64,000 nt of DNA from NCBI GenBank assembly GCA_905216145.1, contig CAJMST010000002.1:1-64000 (forward strand), written 5' to 3'. Origin of the DNA: an uncultured bacterium (GTDB lineage Bacteria; Actinomycetota; Coriobacteriia; Coriobacteriales; Coriobacteriaceae). Below the pieces are notes generated by a model. The model had not been told where the DNA came from, ran no database searches, and was given only the letters and a program-made list of their open reading frames with translations. Every line of letters starts with the position of its first letter. Within the stretch, counting starts at the first letter, position 1. Below, in pieces: positions 27,193 to 36,269 of the stretch. The translations under genes and the position numbers were made by a program.

Positions 27193-27222
27193 GGGCGTGT
27201 CCGTATGGACGCGCCCTTTTTA
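27193..27222 (+). terminator. ftsZ terminator
   Basis: GGGCGTGTCC pairs with GGACGCGCCC (one mismatch or G-T) around GTAT, followed by TTTTTATTT. Confidence 0.85.
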
Positions 27223-27376
27223 TTTCGACTTTGTAAACTAGAACCTCCAATCTCTTTACGTTCCCTTTACGATTGCCTCCAGCGCAGCAGGTATCCTTTT
27301 AGAGAAGTATGACAGCCGTATAAACGCGGGCTGTAGCGGCGATGCCGCGGTACTTGTGTTATTAGGAGGCTTTAGT

Positions 27377-28177
27377 ATGGCAGCACGTGCGGACAAAGTT
27401 TCGCGTGTCGACCATGATGGAGTTACGTTGGTGGAGGGCGCGACATCCGATGTTCGCTTTGCCTTCACCGAGCGCGCCGGTGGCGTTTCCGAAGATGCGT
27501 ACTCCTCACTCAACTTGGGCTCGCATGTTGGCGATGACCCCTTTGCTGTTCAAGAAAATCGTCGTCGCGCGCTCGAGGCTATGGGTGCCGCCGAGTGCAA
27601 GCACAACCTGCTCATTCCCAATCAGGTCCATGGTGACCATATCGTTGCGGTGGCCTCGAACGGCGCCGATGACCTTGAGGACGTCCGCGAGCAGATTGCT
27701 GAGGGCTGCGATGCCATCGTCTGTACGGCGCGTAACGTGCCCGTGCTGCTCTGCTTTGCCGACTGCGTTCCCGTGGTGCTGGTGGCCCCTGGCGGATTTG
27801 CCGTGGTGCACTCCGGTTGGAAGGGCACGATTGCACGTATTTCTGCCAAGGCGTGCCAGGCGCTTTGCGATGCTGCCGGCTGCGATGCGAGCGACGTTTC
27901 CGCCTATATTGGCCCCCATATCTTGGGTGACGAATATGAGGTATCCCAGGAACTCATGGATCGCTTTGCCGCCGAGTTCTCTTGCATCGATGCGAATACC
28001 TCTCGCATGCTTGATCTTTCCGCTGCCATTCGCGAGGCGCTGGTAGATGTCGGTGTCGACGCGGATAATATCGTGGATACCCAGCTTTCGACCGTGCGTC
28101 AGAACGACCGCTTTTATTCCTACCGTAACGAGGACGGCACCTGTGGGCGCCATGCTGCGATCGGCGTGATGCTATGA
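27377..28177 (+). CDS. pgeF: Peptidoglycan editing factor PgeF (YfiH/laccase-domain)
   Basis: A 266-residue cytoplasmic amidase-like protein of the multicopper polyphenol oxidase fold (no true laccase). Family motifs: LNLGSHVGDDP, NQVHGDHI, LLCFADCVPVVL and VVHSGWKGT with the zinc-site His/Cys residues, and YRNEDGTCGRHAAI at the end. AGGAGG (27364-27369) precedes ATG 27377. Homologues remove wrong amino acids from UDP-MurNAc peptides, which fits its place next to the dcw cluster. Its stop overlaps the pstS start (ATGA). Confidence 0.92.
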   Translation: MAARADKVSRVDHDGVTLVEGATSDVRFAFTERAGGVSEDAYSSLNLGSHVGDDPFAVQENRRRALEAMGAAECKHNLLIPNQVHGDHIVAVASNGADDLEDVREQIAEGCDAIVCTARNVPVLLCFADCVPVVLVAPGGFAVVHSGWKGTIARISAKACQALCDAAGCDASDVSAYIGPHILGDEYEVSQELMDRFAAEFSCIDANTSRMLDLSAAIREALVDVGVDADNIVDTQLSTVRQNDRFYSYRNEDGTCGRHAAIGVML

Positions 28178-29010
28178 GAAAGATCGTATCGGTCCTGAGC
28201 GCCGCTGTGCTTACGCTTACGCTGTGCGCCTGTTCTTCGGGATCTTCTACCTCTTCCATTACCGTGGCCGGCTCCACGACCTGCCTTCCTATCGCCGAGA
28301 TTGCGGCCGAGGGCTTTAAGGAGGAGACCGGCATCGACGTGCTCGTTTCCGGTTTGGGTTCTTCCGCTGGGATCGAGGCCGTCAGCGCCGGCACGGCCGA
28401 TATCGCCAGCTCCTCCCGTGGACTCAATGCCGACGAACAGGATCTGGGCCTGACTCCCATCGTCATTGCCCACGACGGTATCGCGGTCATCGTGAACGAC
28501 GACAACCCCGTCGATAACCTCTCGACCGAGCAGCTCCGCGATATCTACGCCGGCAAGATTACCAATTGGAAAGAGGTCGGTGGCGAGGACCTGAGGATTC
28601 AGGTCATCAACCGAGACGAGGCGTCCGGTACGCGCGAGGCCTTCCGTACCATCGTGATGGATGGCACGCCGTTCGATCGCCGCTCGGCTGTTCTTTCGGG
28701 TACGGGCCAGGTGCGCGACGTGGTATCTCGTTCGCGTGGGGCCATCGGCTACATTTCGCTGGGCTTCGTCGATAGCCTCAACGCCAAGACCTCGGTCAAG
28801 GCCGTCTCGGTCAATCATGTTGAGGCGTCCGAGAAGACGGTCGCGAGTGGCGGCTATCCCATCTCGCGCGACCTTTACTTCTTTGTGAAGGGTGTGCCTT
28901 CGCAGCAGGCGCAGGATTACATCGACTATGTGACGTCCGAAAAGATGGACAAGCAGATTCGCGAGGCGGGCTTTATTCCCGTCACCAACGACGAGAAGGG
29001 GAGTGAGTAG
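28174..29010 (+). CDS. pstS: Phosphate-binding lipoprotein PstS
   Basis: A 278-residue exported solute-binding protein. The signal peptide (about 1-19) ends in the lipobox LCAC, with Cys20 as lipid anchor. Phosphate-binding features include VAGSTTCLP, SSAGIEAVSAGTADIASSSR and NRDEASGTREAF. It captures inorganic phosphate for PstCAB. The start codon shares ATGA with the pgeF stop, so it is translated from the same transcript. No Pho-box-like repeat is visible immediately upstream. Confidence 0.93.
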   Translation: MRKIVSVLSAAVLTLTLCACSSGSSTSSITVAGSTTCLPIAEIAAEGFKEETGIDVLVSGLGSSAGIEAVSAGTADIASSSRGLNADEQDLGLTPIVIAHDGIAVIVNDDNPVDNLSTEQLRDIYAGKITNWKEVGGEDLRIQVINRDEASGTREAFRTIVMDGTPFDRRSAVLSGTGQVRDVVSRSRGAIGYISLGFVDSLNAKTSVKAVSVNHVEASEKTVASGGYPISRDLYFFVKGVPSQQAQDYIDYVTSEKMDKQIREAGFIPVTNDEKGSE

Positions 29011-29011
29011 C

Positions 29012-29938
29012 ATGGAAGCACAGGAAAACTCCCAGACTGAGCAGAATGTTCAGACGCCCAAGAAGCGCGAGCTGGCGCTCGTATCGCGCAGTACCTATAT
29101 CAAGGAGAAGGCGCTGCAGTGGATCTTCTTTGCCTGCGCGTTCTTGGCGGTCGTTACTGTCATCCTGATTTTTGTCTTTACCACGTACTCGGCGCTGCCC
29201 GTCTTTACTGACATCGGTCTGGCTGACTTCTTTAGCTTTACGTGGGCGCCTTCCGAGGGCCACTACGGCATCTTGTCGCTGCTTGCTGGCTCGGGTCTGG
29301 TGACCGTCGGTGCGCTCGCCATGGGCGTGCCGCTGGGCGTGGGTACGGCCGTTTACCTGGTCGAGATTGCCAGCAAGCGCGTGCGCAAGCTCATCAGCCC
29401 CGCCGTTGACCTGCTGGCGGGCATACCCTCCATCATCTACGGCTTCTTTGGCATGATCATCATCCGCCCGTTTATCGCACAACTGACCGGCGGCCTTGGT
29501 TTTGGTGCGCTGACGGCGTGGTTTGTGCTCGCCATCATGATCGTCCCTACCATCACCACGCTCACCATCGATGCTCTCAATTCCATTCCCATGGGCATTC
29601 GCGAGGCATCGTATGCCATGGGCGCCACAAAGTGGCAGACCATCTATAAGGTCGTGCTACCTGCCGCGAAGCTGGGTATCGTTGATGCCATCGTGCTGGG
29701 TATGGGCCGTGCCATCGGCGAGACCATGGCCGTGCTCATGGTCGTAGGTAACGCCCCGGTTATTCCCGACAGCATTGCGAGCCCCATCTCGACGCTCACG
29801 AGCCAGATTGCGCTCGACATGAGCTATTCCTCGGGTCTGCACCGCTCGGCGCTGTTCGGCATGGGTGTGGTCCTGTTTATCATCTCCGCCACGCTGGTGG
29901 GTATCGTTCGTCTGATTTCCAAGAAGAAGAGGGGGTAG
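29012..29938 (+). CDS. pstC: Phosphate ABC transporter permease PstC
   Basis: A 308-residue membrane protein with six predicted helices; an N-terminal cytoplasmic tail of about 35 residues precedes the first. The PstC signature SIIYGFFGMIIIRPF and the EAA loop REASYAMGATKWQTIYKVVLPAA are present (quoted in part). ATG 29012 follows AAGGGG; the upstream GTG (29003) overlaps pstS and is less likely. It pairs with PstA. Confidence 0.95.
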   Translation: MEAQENSQTEQNVQTPKKRELALVSRSTYIKEKALQWIFFACAFLAVVTVILIFVFTTYSALPVFTDIGLADFFSFTWAPSEGHYGILSLLAGSGLVTVGALAMGVPLGVGTAVYLVEIASKRVRKLISPAVDLLAGIPSIIYGFFGMIIIRPFIAQLTGGLGFGALTAWFVLAIMIVPTITTLTIDALNSIPMGIREASYAMGATKWQTIYKVVLPAAKLGIVDAIVLGMGRAIGETMAVLMVVGNAPVIPDSIASPISTLTSQIALDMSYSSGLHRSALFGMGVVLFIISATLVGIVRLISKKKRG

Positions 29939-29941
29939 GCT

Positions 29942-30847
29942 ATGTCCGATTCCGTTGACACGACGGTCGATACGACCTCGTCGCGCGAGCGCATCAAGCG
30001 TGCCCTTTCCCACGGCAAGAAGGGCCGCATCAACAAGGACCTGTCCAACAAGATCATGCTTGGCGTGTTTCGTGCCGCTGCCTACATCACCACGCTGGTG
30101 CTGGTCGCTATCATCGCCTACGTGGTCATCAACGGCCTGCCACACATCTCGCTCGACTTTATCTTCGGTTGGCCCCAAGGCGTCAACGCCGAGGGCGGAA
30201 TTTGCCCCACGATCGTCTCGACCGTCTATGTGACGGCGCTCGCCATGCTCATCTGCACGCCGATCGCTGTGCTGGCAGCCGTCTATCTGGCCGAGTACGC
30301 CAAGCAGGGCAAGGTCGTCGAGCTCATTCGCTACGCTGCTGACGCTTTGGCCTCGGTGCCCTCCATCGTTATGGGCCTGTTTGGCTACGCCTTGTTTGTC
30401 GAGGCTATGGGCCTGGGCCTTTCGATGGTCTCGGCCGCTCTGGCGCTCGCGCTCTTGATGCTTCCCATCGTCATGCGCACCACCGAAGAAGCCATTCGCG
30501 CCGTTCCGCGCTATATCCGTTGGGGCGCGTACGGCCTGGGCGCTACCAAGTGGCAGGTCGTCTCCAAGATCGTGCTTCCTTCGGCCTTTGGCCGCATTGC
30601 CACGGGCATCGTCCTTGCCATCGGCCGTGCCATCGGCGAGACCGCCGTGGTGCTCTACACCATGGGCCAGGCCATCAATCTACCTATTTCGCCGCTCGAT
30701 TCCGGTCGTCCCATGACCGTTCACCTGTACCTGCTTGCCAACGACGGCATCAACATGAACGCAGCCTACGGCACCGCGCTCTTGCTGATGGTGATCATTT
30801 TGGCCTTCAACCTGTTTGCGCGCTTCCTGTCGCGCAAGCGTCGCTAG
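29942..30847 (+). CDS. pstA: Phosphate ABC transporter permease PstA
   Basis: A 301-residue membrane protein, six predicted helices after a basic N-terminal tail of about 40 residues. It has LASVPSIVMGLFGYALF and the EAA-type loop YGLGATKWQVVSKIVLPSAF. It starts 3 nt after pstC with a GAGGGGG ribosome site. Forms the channel with PstC. Confidence 0.95.
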   Translation: MSDSVDTTVDTTSSRERIKRALSHGKKGRINKDLSNKIMLGVFRAAAYITTLVLVAIIAYVVINGLPHISLDFIFGWPQGVNAEGGICPTIVSTVYVTALAMLICTPIAVLAAVYLAEYAKQGKVVELIRYAADALASVPSIVMGLFGYALFVEAMGLGLSMVSAALALALLMLPIVMRTTEEAIRAVPRYIRWGAYGLGATKWQVVSKIVLPSAFGRIATGIVLAIGRAIGETAVVLYTMGQAINLPISPLDSGRPMTVHLYLLANDGINMNAAYGTALLLMVIILAFNLFARFLSRKRR

Positions 30848-30859
30848 TTAAGGAGTCCC

Positions 30860-31663
<804 letters not shown>

Positions 31664-31755
31664 TCGGTGCGACTAGTCCCAAGCCGATCGGATCTGGTCC
31701 GGTGCGTATTCACTGTGCGGGCGGCATGACCGCACCCAACTGATTGGAGTGAACC

Positions 31756-32613
31756 ATGCGCAAACTGTTTTCCCGTCAGCTCATCGAGGCCCGCCACGAG
31801 ATGCTGAGCATCTACGAGGCCGTCGATCTGGCCCTCCACGATGCCGTGAAGGCCTATGTGACCGACGACCGCAAGCTCGCCACCAAGACCAAGAAGCGTA
31901 CGCTTTCGATTGACGCACGCTGCGCCAACCTGGAGGCCGTCTGCTACAACCTGATTGCCACGCAGTCACCGGTCGCCTCCGACTTCCGCTTGCTGCAGAC
32001 GATCATCTACGTCGACTTTAACCTGCAGCGCATGACCGATAAGGTTCGCCAGATTTGCCGCGCCACGCGTCATATGATCAAGGCCGACATCTCGCTGCCC
32101 AAGGAGCTTGTCGGCACGGTCGAGGCCGAGGCTGAGGCCGTCTACCAGGTGCTGGGCTCTTCGCTTTCTGCGCTCGTCACCAACGACATGTCCATCATCT
32201 GCAACTTGGCCGTCGAGGACGAGCCAGTGCACGCCGCCTACGAGAAGTTCTTCCGCACCTTTAACCGCATGGACACGGGCGATTTTATGGACGACGACAG
32301 CAACTATGACGACCTGCGCCGCGCCATCATGGTATCGCGCTATCTCGATCGCATCGCCTCGATTTCCATCGATGCCGCCTGCCGTCTGACCTTCCTGTTG
32401 ACCGGACAGCGTATGACTGCCGGTGATATCGCCTGCACTGATGAGGATGAGCTCGAGAGCATGCGCGTGCCTTCGGGCGAGGGTGTTATCATGAGGCCCG
32501 CCGTCGATGCACGCTACGTTGCCAAGGTGCCCGTTAACGAGGTCAGCGAGGGTCTTCGCTACCTGCTCGATCATCTTGAGGATGAGGACGATGGCGAGGA
32601 CGACGAGGAGTAA
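31756..32613 (+). CDS. phoU: Phosphate signalling protein PhoU
   Basis: A 285-residue protein made of two PhoU three-helix bundles, with family features NLEAVCYNLIATQSPVASDFR and metal-binding acidic residues (EDEPVHAAYEKFFR, DRIASISIDAA). It couples Pst transport state to phosphate signalling and limits uptake. It has a longer acidic C-terminal tail (EDEDDGEDDEE) than the usual 215-240 residue PhoU. No phoR/phoB pair lies nearby. Confidence 0.93.
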   Translation: MRKLFSRQLIEARHEMLSIYEAVDLALHDAVKAYVTDDRKLATKTKKRTLSIDARCANLEAVCYNLIATQSPVASDFRLLQTIIYVDFNLQRMTDKVRQICRATRHMIKADISLPKELVGTVEAEAEAVYQVLGSSLSALVTNDMSIICNLAVEDEPVHAAYEKFFRTFNRMDTGDFMDDDSNYDDLRRAIMVSRYLDRIASISIDAACRLTFLLTGQRMTAGDIACTDEDELESMRVPSGEGVIMRPAVDARYVAKVPVNEVSEGLRYLLDHLEDEDDGEDDEE

Positions 32614-32650
32614 GTAACCCCGTTCGTCGAAAGATTGTAAATACCTAAGT

Positions 32651-32690
32651 GAGCGCGGCCTTGCACATGCGGGGCCGCGCTCTTGCGTTA
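32651..32690 (+). terminator. Terminator of the pst-phoU operon
   Basis: A perfect 10-bp stem GAGCGCGGCC/GGCCGCGCTC (32651-32660 with 32673-32682) followed by TTGCGTT. T-tract weak. Confidence 0.65.
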
Positions 32691-32732
32691 GCATGGGACT
32701 ACTTGTTTGGCTGTCAGCGGAGGCGATTGGCA

Positions 32733-33470
32733 ATGGATAACTATTTGGACTTGATGCGCGCTCGCCGCGAGCAGATTCTGGAACGTTTTTATGCGGCGCT
32801 CGATCGCGCGGGCCGTCCCCACGACGCCGCGCGCCTCATTGCTGTGTCCAAGACCGTTGGTGTCGATGAGACCGTTGCCGCCATCCAGGCGGGGTATCGC
32901 CATTTTGCCGAGAATCGCCCGCAGGAGCTGGTTCGCAAGCTCACAGGTTTGGCGGAGCATCCGGAGCTGCCCGAGGTGCGCTTCGATATGATCGGCAACC
33001 TGCAGACCAATAAGATCAATGCGGTGCTGGGCTCAGCCGAGCTGATTCACTCGGTGGGTTCGCTGCATCTGGCGCAGGCGATCTCGAGCCGTGCTGCCCG
33101 CAAGATTGAGGCAGGCGAACTCGCCGGCCCCCAGCGTGTGCTCATTGAGGTCAATGTGAGTGGTGAGGAGTCGAAGGGAGGCTTTTCGCCCGATGAGATT
33201 CGCGCCGCCGCGGGTGAGCTTGCGGAACTTGAGGGAATTTGCGTACAGGGGCTTATGACTATGGCGCCCCGGGGGAATAAGGATGTGGCACGCCGCACCT
33301 TTGCGGGGCTTCGTGAGCTGAGGGATGAGCTGGAGGCGGCGCATCCCGATTTGAACCTGCCTGAGCTTTCCTGCGGCATGAGCGAAGACTTTGAGCCTGC
33401 CCTTGAGGAGGGCTCTACGCTCGTTCGCCTGGGCAGGGTAGTATTTAGCCCGGAGTTTGCAGTAAAATAA
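32733..33470 (+). CDS. Pyridoxal phosphate homeostasis protein (YggS/PLPBP)
   Basis: A 245-residue PLP-binding TIM-barrel protein. LIAVSKTV holds the PLP lysine (Lys40); FAENRPQELVRKL, FDMIGNLQTNKIN, LIEVNVSGEESKGG and LSCGMSEDFEPALEEGSTLVRLG are typical. ATG 32733 was chosen because homology begins there and AGCGGAGG lies upstream. In Gram-positives it normally sits between pgeF and sepF, as here apart from the interposed phosphate operon. Confidence 0.95.
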   Translation: MDNYLDLMRARREQILERFYAALDRAGRPHDAARLIAVSKTVGVDETVAAIQAGYRHFAENRPQELVRKLTGLAEHPELPEVRFDMIGNLQTNKINAVLGSAELIHSVGSLHLAQAISSRAARKIEAGELAGPQRVLIEVNVSGEESKGGFSPDEIRAAAGELAELEGICVQGLMTMAPRGNKDVARRTFAGLRELRDELEAAHPDLNLPELSCGMSEDFEPALEEGSTLVRLGRVVFSPEFAVK

Positions 33471-33530
33471 GGCTCTGAAGTGCGCACTGATTATCGGGGC
33501 GCCTGCACTAAACCGCGAGAGGACACAACC

Positions 33531-34253
33531 ATGGGCTTCCTTGACGAGATTAAAAATAAGATGCACCTGGGCGGCCAGCAGGGTTACGACCAGGGTTATG
33601 GCCAGGACGACGACTACGGCTACGATGATGGCTATGACGATGGCTATCAGGGCAACGGCTACAGCGGTGCTTCGGGCGAGGGCTTCTACACCCAAGACGA
33701 GCCGAGCAACGGCCTGCTTGGTCAGACGCGCCGTGGTGAAGCTGAGTCGGTTGCCGTGTATACACGCTCCGGGCAGCTGGTCGGCGATGACTCCCGCCAT
33801 GCCACGACGTATAACCCGCCTTCGCGCTCGCAGGACAGTGTTGCGAGCGGTTATCGTCCTGGTGCCTATGACACGCCGTCGAGCTACGCCGAGAACACCC
33901 GCGCCCGTGCCGCCGCTGCGCCTGCGCCTGCACCGAGCGATGCCTCGGCCTATGCGAGCAATATCATCAACGCCACACCGCAGCTGCCGGCCTATGTCCT
34001 GCGCCCCGAGAGCTATGACGACGTGGAGACCGTGGTGCGCCGCGTTCGCACCAAGCAGCCTGTCGCACTGATTTTTGTGGGCGTACGCACCGAAGTTGCC
34101 AAGCGCGTCTTGGACTTCTCTTACGGCTTTGCCTGCGGTCTGGGTGCCACGGTCAAGGAGGTGGGCGACCGCGTGTTCATGGTGCTGCCCGCCGGTTGCG
34201 AGGTCAAAGATTCCGATCTCAAGAAGCTTCGTGCCGACGGCTACCTTAAGTAA
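33531..34253 (+). CDS. sepF: Cell division protein SepF
   Basis: A 240-residue FtsZ membrane tether. The N-terminal MGFLDEIKNKMHLG is the expected amphipathic membrane-binding helix. Residues about 15-45 form an unusual Gly-Tyr-Asp-rich low-complexity stretch with repeated GYDQGYG/DDGYDDG units, then a Ser/Ala/Pro-rich linker. The SepF core (about 155-238) includes YDDVETVVRRVRTKQPVALIF and RVFMVLPAGCEV. As ftsA is absent, SepF probably anchors FtsZ. Confidence 0.92.
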   Translation: MGFLDEIKNKMHLGGQQGYDQGYGQDDDYGYDDGYDDGYQGNGYSGASGEGFYTQDEPSNGLLGQTRRGEAESVAVYTRSGQLVGDDSRHATTYNPPSRSQDSVASGYRPGAYDTPSSYAENTRARAAAAPAPAPSDASAYASNIINATPQLPAYVLRPESYDDVETVVRRVRTKQPVALIFVGVRTEVAKRVLDFSYGFACGLGATVKEVGDRVFMVLPAGCEVKDSDLKKLRADGYLK

Positions 34254-34274
34254 AGACAAGACGAGGAGATTCCC

Positions 34275-34556
34275 ATCAACATCTACACTATCGTCCAGCT
34301 GGTCAATACGCTGTTCAACTTCTATTCCACGCTCATTGTCGTCTACTGCTTTATGACGTGGATTCCCATGAAGCAGGGTGGTTTGCTTCAGGATATTGCC
34401 GCGGTGCTTGATAGCGTGTGCGGTCCGTGGCTCAACCTGTTCCGTCGTTTCATCCCGCCGATGGGCGGTATCGATTTTTCGCCGGTCGTTGCGATTATTG
34501 CGTTGCAGTTGGTGCAGAGGCTGGTTCTGCAGCTTCTTATAGGTATACTCGTGTAG
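34275..34556 (+). CDS. YggT-family membrane protein, probable ATC start
   Basis: A 93-residue protein with two hydrophobic segments (about 4-28 and 66-92) and a central FRRFIPPMGGIDFSPVVAII motif, as in YggT proteins that lie between sepF and divIVA. The reading frame upstream of ATG 34353 is open and encodes the whole first membrane segment, but it holds no ATG, GTG or TTG at a usable place. ATC 34275 lies 6 nt after GAGGAG (34263-34268) and gives a start aligned with family members (x-NIYTIVQLVNTLF). ATT 34269 is the other option. Confidence 0.75.
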   Translation: MNIYTIVQLVNTLFNFYSTLIVVYCFMTWIPMKQGGLLQDIAAVLDSVCGPWLNLFRRFIPPMGGIDFSPVVAIIALQLVQRLVLQLLIGILV

Positions 34557-34617
34557 AACTGTCTTAGTAACTTACGTCGGGCGTGTAGCGCCGAGGCGAT
34601 GAAAAAGGAGACTTGTT

Positions 34618-35292
34618 ATGGCTATTACCCCTGCAGACATCCAGGCTCAGACTTTCTCTGAGGCCAAGCGTGGCTACGATCCTGCTGAGGTCGACGTCTT
34701 CTTGGAGACGCTGTCCTCTGAGGTTGACGCTATGCTCGCTAAGATCGTCGACCTTAAGGGTCGTCTGACTGCTACCGAGCAGCAGCTTGCCGATGCGCAG
34801 GCTCAGCTTGCCCAGGCTCAGGATGCCCCCGCCCAGGCCGTTCCTGCCGCCCCCGTGGCTGCTCCCGCCCCTGACTTCTCCGCTCAGGAGCGCCAGATTT
34901 CCGCTGCCCTGATCGCTGCCCAGCAGACCGCTGAGACCATCGTCAACGATGCCAATGAGAACGCTGAGCGTATTCGCAACGAGGCTGACGCCAAGGCCCG
35001 CGAGGTTATCCGCCAGGCTCTGACCGAAAAGCAGGCTGAGCTCGAGGAGATCGATCGTCTCAAGGCTTCTCGTGAGGAGTTCAAGGCCGAGTATCTCAAG
35101 CTCATCCAGCACTTCATGGACGATGCCCAGAACTCCTTCCCGGCCGACCTCATGGCCTCCACGCCGGTCGGTTCTGCCGCTTCTCCTGCGGTGACTGTTC
35201 CCGCCGAGCCGCTGCCCGTCGCTGACCCGGTTGTCCCCGTGGCCGATCCCTTCGCCCCGATCGACAACTTCGCTGCCGACGACCTGGACTAA
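34618..35292 (+). CDS. divIVA: DivIVA/Wag31-type polar scaffold protein
   Basis: A 224-residue coiled-coil protein. The N-terminal MAITPADIQAQTFSEAKRGYDPAEVDVFLETL is the DivIVA membrane-curvature domain (quoted region residues 1-20 and on); coiled coil runs from about 25-60 and 95-165, broken by an Ala/Pro-rich linker. The C-terminus is Pro/Val/Asp-rich. AAAAGGAG precedes the ATG. In Actinomycetota such proteins organise polar growth. Strong terminator follows. Confidence 0.93.
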   Translation: MAITPADIQAQTFSEAKRGYDPAEVDVFLETLSSEVDAMLAKIVDLKGRLTATEQQLADAQAQLAQAQDAPAQAVPAAPVAAPAPDFSAQERQISAALIAAQQTAETIVNDANENAERIRNEADAKAREVIRQALTEKQAELEEIDRLKASREEFKAEYLKLIQHFMDDAQNSFPADLMASTPVGSAASPAVTVPAEPLPVADPVVPVADPFAPIDNFAADDLD

Positions 35293-35318
35293 CATTCGGC
35301 CTACAATTTAGTGCCTAG

Positions 35319-35349
35319 AAAGGACCCGCAGCTTGCGGGTCCTTTTTTA
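35319..35349 (+). terminator. divIVA terminator
   Basis: A perfect 12-bp stem AAAGGACCCGCA/TGCGGGTCCTTT (35319-35330 with 35334-35345) with a 3-nt loop and TTTTTT. Confidence 0.95.
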
Positions 35350-35373
35350 TGACTGTACCGGGGCGCGCAACAT

Positions 35374-35411
35374 AAAAAACCGAGCCCTGCACATAGTGGC
35401 GCAGAACTCGG
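35374..35411 (-). terminator. Terminator of the nitroreductase gene
   Basis: On the minus strand, CCGAG..CTGC pairs with GCAG..CTCGG around a 9-nt loop, with two 2-nt mismatched positions, followed by TTTTTT. Confidence 0.8.
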
Positions 35412-35458
35412 CGAACCGGTGAGCGGTCAAGGATAGGTTTTAGGGCATGTCCCAAAAT

Positions 35459-35989
35459 CTACTTGAGGAGGAAGTCGGAGAGGGGAATGGTACGGGCCTC
35501 GCGATGCTCGGAATCGGCGATGTGGTCGGCAGGATATCCGCAGACGAGCATGTGATAGGGATAGACGCCCTCGGGCAGGTTGAACTGCTCCTGTGCCACC
35601 TCGGGCTTAAAATGGCATACCCAACACGTTCCCAGGCCCTGCTCGGTGGCCTCCATCATCATCTGATCGCACACTATGGACGTATCGATTTCACTGGAAT
35701 TCATCTGGTCATACGGGCGCACCCAAGCGTCTTCGGTAACGCTACAAATAAGGAAGATGAGCGGAGCGCCAAAGATAGATCCATCACGAGCAAACCGAGG
35801 CTGACAAGCAGCAGCCTTCTCCAGAAGCTCAGGCGTATCCAGCACCATCACACGAGAAGGATGATTATTACAAGCAGAAGGAGCAATCCGCCCAGCCTCA
35901 ACAATGGCATCCACCACAGCCTGCTCCACAGCCCGATCTTCAAACTCACGACAAGAATACCGACCCCGAGCCAGATCCAAATAACTCAC
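35459..35989 (-). CDS. Nitroreductase-family flavoprotein
   Basis: A 176-residue FMN-dependent oxidoreductase. The N-terminal LARGRYSCREFEDR and the AGRIAPSACNNHPSRV segment form the FMN site; EATEQGLGTCWVCHF and the HMLVCGYPAD region complete the fold. The start was set at GTG (minus strand, position 35989), which has GGAGGG 7 nt before it; the longer TTG form is less likely. Substrate unknown. It has its own terminator, and two 14-bp repeats plus a long hairpin lie in its upstream region. Confidence 0.88.
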   Translation of the reverse strand: MSYLDLARGRYSCREFEDRAVEQAVVDAIVEAGRIAPSACNNHPSRVMVLDTPELLEKAAACQPRFARDGSIFGAPLIFLICSVTEDAWVRPYDQMNSSEIDTSIVCDQMMMEATEQGLGTCWVCHFKPEVAQEQFNLPEGVYPYHMLVCGYPADHIADSEHREARTIPLSDFLLK

Positions 35990-36075
35990 AACCAAGCCCT
36001 CCAAATTCAGTGTATCAACCCAAAGCAAAACAAAGGGTACCCAAAGCCCGATCCAGCCAAACGTTTAAGGCGGTC

Positions 36076-36153
36076 CCAAAGTTCCCAATCGGGCTCAAAG
36101 GCCCTGTCAACAAAAGCCTCATTGCTTTCAAAGTATCAGCCAAAGTTCCCAAT
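36076..36153. repeat. Two direct copies of CCAAAGTTCCCAAT
   Basis: The 14-mer occurs at 36076-36089 and 36140-36153, start-to-start 64 bp, in the 280-bp gap upstream of the nitroreductase. The surrounding DNA is A/C-rich on the plus strand and unlike its neighbours. Possible operators of the nitroreductase or edges of an insertion; no protein can be assigned. Confidence 0.6.
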
Positions 36154-36156
36154 GGT

Positions 36157-36264
36157 GGTACGTAAGGCGAAGGGCCGGCCACGGTTTGCTTTCGAACGAC
36201 TCTGCAAAGCAGCCGGAGTGAGAAAGCAAACCGTGGCCGGCCCTTCGCCGCCGGGACACGTACC
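36157..36264. repeat. Long inverted repeat (28-bp perfect arms)
   Basis: Arms 36166-36193 and 36222-36249 are perfectly complementary over 28 bp around a 28-nt loop that holds a small CTGC-AAA-GCAG hairpin. An outer pair GGTACGT/ACGTACC (36157-36163/36258-36264) encloses it. No T-tract follows on either strand, so it is not a classical terminator. Its right end touches the DUF47 stop codon. The arm sequence resembles that of the hairpin at 49883. Confidence 0.85.
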
Positions 36265-36269
36265 CCCAA

